NCBI GenBank assembly: GCA_900546295.1
Contig: URCK01000020.1
Location: 1-23,813 of the forward strand
Length of the DNA stretch: 23,813 nucleotides
Direction of reading: 5' to 3'
Source: an uncultured Eubacteriales bacterium
GTDB lineage: Bacteria > Bacillota > Clostridia > Oscillospirales > Oscillospiraceae
The notes beneath the pieces were generated by a model, which was not told the DNA's origin, did not search any database, and saw only the letters and a program-made list of their open reading frames with translations. Below are positions 22,816 to 23,813 of the stretch, piece by piece (position 1 is the stretch's first letter; each line of letters starts with the position of its first letter). The translations under genes were made by a program, and so were the position numbers.

Positions 22816-23721
22816 ATGCGTATTCTTGTTACCGACGGTATGGATAAGACCGCCATGGCCGAGCTGAAGGCTCAGGGCCATGAGGTCGTTGAGCAGTTCT
22901 ACGAGAGCGAAGAGCTCGGCAAGGCGCTGCGCGACTTCGACGTGGTCGTCGTTCGCTCCAAGACCAAGGTCCGCGCTCCTCACATCGATGAGGCCAAGGG
23001 CAGCAGCCTCAAGCTCATCATCCGCGGCGGCGTGGGCGTTGACAACATCGACGTCAAGTATGCCGAGGAAAACGGCATCATGGTGCGCAATACCCCCAAC
23101 GCCTCCAGCCAGTCCGTCGCCGAGTGCGCGCTCGCTCACATGTTCGCCTGCGCCCGCTTCATCTCCATCGCCGGCGCTGCCATGCGCAACGACATCTGGG
23201 ATAAGAAGGCCTACTCCAAGGGCATCGAGCTCCAGGGCAAGACGCTCGGTATCATCGGCTTCGGCCGCATCGGCGCTCACCTCGGCGTGATGGCCAAGGC
23301 CATCGGCATGAACGTCGTCGCCACCCGTTCCTCCCGTACCTCCGGCACGGATGAGGCTACCGGCATTCCCTATGTGACGCTCGACGAACTGCTCGAGAAG
23401 TCCGACTTCATCTCCCTGCACGCCCCCGCCCTCCCCGGCGGCCCGCTGGTCAACGCCGACACCATCGCCAAGATGAAGGACGGCGTCTGCATCATCAACA
23501 CCTCCCGCGGCGGCAACGTCGACGAGAAGGCGCTGCTTGAGGCCCTCAACTCCGGCAAGGTCCGCGCCGCCGGTCTTGACGTCTGGGCGGAGGAGCCCTC
23601 CAAGAATCACGACCTCTACTCCCACCCGATGGTTTCCTGCACGCCGCACATCGGTGCGCAGACCGTCGAAGCGCAGAAGCGCATCGGCGCGGAGATCGTG
23701 GACATCATCTCCAAGATGTAA
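22816..23721 (+). CDS. serA: D-3-phosphoglycerate dehydrogenase, short form without ACT domain
   Basis: A 301-residue D-isomer 2-hydroxyacid dehydrogenase, the first step of serine synthesis. The nucleotide fold carries GFGRIG (148-153). The catalytic set is R231 (SRGG), E260 (AEEP) and H278 (TPHIGA). The RGGVGVDNIDV block (70-80) binds substrate. It lacks the C-terminal ASB/ACT regulatory domains of longer SerA proteins, so feedback by serine through ACT is not expected. After the second Rossmann strand it reads VVATRSSRTSG instead of the usual acidic residue, which hints at NADP(H) use. The ATG at 22816 follows AAGGAGAATT. It pairs with serC upstream. The substrate is inferred from the neighbour as well as the family. 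Confidence 0.9.
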   Translation: MRILVTDGMDKTAMAELKAQGHEVVEQFYESEELGKALRDFDVVVVRSKTKVRAPHIDEAKGSSLKLIIRGGVGVDNIDVKYAEENGIMVRNTPNASSQSVAECALAHMFACARFISIAGAAMRNDIWDKKAYSKGIELQGKTLGIIGFGRIGAHLGVMAKAIGMNVVATRSSRTSGTDEATGIPYVTLDELLEKSDFISLHAPALPGGPLVNADTIAKMKDGVCIINTSRGGNVDEKALLEALNSGKVRAAGLDVWAEEPSKNHDLYSHPMVSCTPHIGAQTVEAQKRIGAEIVDIISKM

Positions 23722-23746
23722 TTTTTCGCAGTTCGCTGCGCAAAAA
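23722..23746 (+). terminator. Possible terminator hairpin after serA
   Basis: Directly after the TAA, TTTTTCGCAG and CTGCG-C-AAAAA can pair around a TTCG loop with one bulged C. No U tract follows, so termination is uncertain. Confidence 0.4.
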
Positions 23747-23813
23747 GGAAGAGCCGCCAAAGGCTGCTCCCGATAAGAAAACATCGTGAGGAAAGAGAGA
23801 ACGGTATAGCTTC

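Noticed and set aside
1..23813. CRISPR arrays, tRNA or rRNA genes, transposases, phage genes
   Set aside because: No direct-repeat arrays, cloverleaf-like sequences, rRNA motifs or recombinase/transposase-like proteins were seen on either strand. The only hint of rearrangement is at the left edge.

Overview
The window looks like chromosomal DNA from a GC-rich, anaerobic Gram-positive bacterium of the Clostridia, most likely Oscillospirales (the Oscillospiraceae/Ruminococcaceae group). This is inferred from the high GC content, strong AGGAGG-type ribosome sites, a T-box leader, a ZTP riboswitch, a clostridial-type single-chain PurL and an archaeal-type PurO beside a stand-alone AICAR transformylase. 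I cannot name the species.

Layout, left to right. (1) 1-977: the remains of an XRE-type regulator with a TPR-like body. Its DNA-binding domain is cut off at about position 45, where the sequence also turns AT-rich. (2) 1044-4126: a divergent three-gene module. A condensation/alcohol-acetyltransferase-like protein and a zinc-ribbon membrane protein (DUF6320-like) lie on the minus strand. An HSL-type alpha/beta hydrolase lies on the plus strand. (3) 4262-7524: a consensus promoter, a T-box leader whose specifier codon is UGG (Trp), and a three-gene ABC importer of the TrpXYZ type, closed by a terminator. (4) 7548-8405: a monocistronic acyl-ACP thioesterase with its own promoter and a shared bidirectional terminator. 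(5) 21257 down to 8424, minus strand: a ten-gene purine operon, purE-purC-purF-purM-purN-purO-purH(AICARFT)-purD-purL-guaB. It is preceded by a ZTP riboswitch whose 3' end overlaps an intrinsic terminator. (6) 21470-23721, plus strand: serC and serA, the first two enzyme steps from 3-phosphoglycerate to phosphoserine, separated by three hairpins.

How the genes fit together. The operon encodes most of the route from PRPP to IMP and on to XMP. No purB or purK is visible here. The ZTP riboswitch senses the AICAR nucleotide that accumulates when 10-formyl-THF is short. That cofactor is used by PurN and the AICAR transformylase encoded downstream. The divergent serCA pair makes serine, the main one-carbon donor for 10-formyl-THF, so the two transcription units are metabolically linked.

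Most notable points. The PurF in the operon has no N-terminal cysteine nucleophile and has lost other glutaminase motifs, while its PRPP site and probable Fe-S ligands are kept. IMP is made by separate PurH and PurO proteins. Two complete riboswitch expression platforms can be read by eye. SerA has a basic, Ser-rich segment where NAD-dependent relatives normally carry an acidic residue. Most long reading frames opposite these genes are shadows of GC-rich codon usage and are not annotated.
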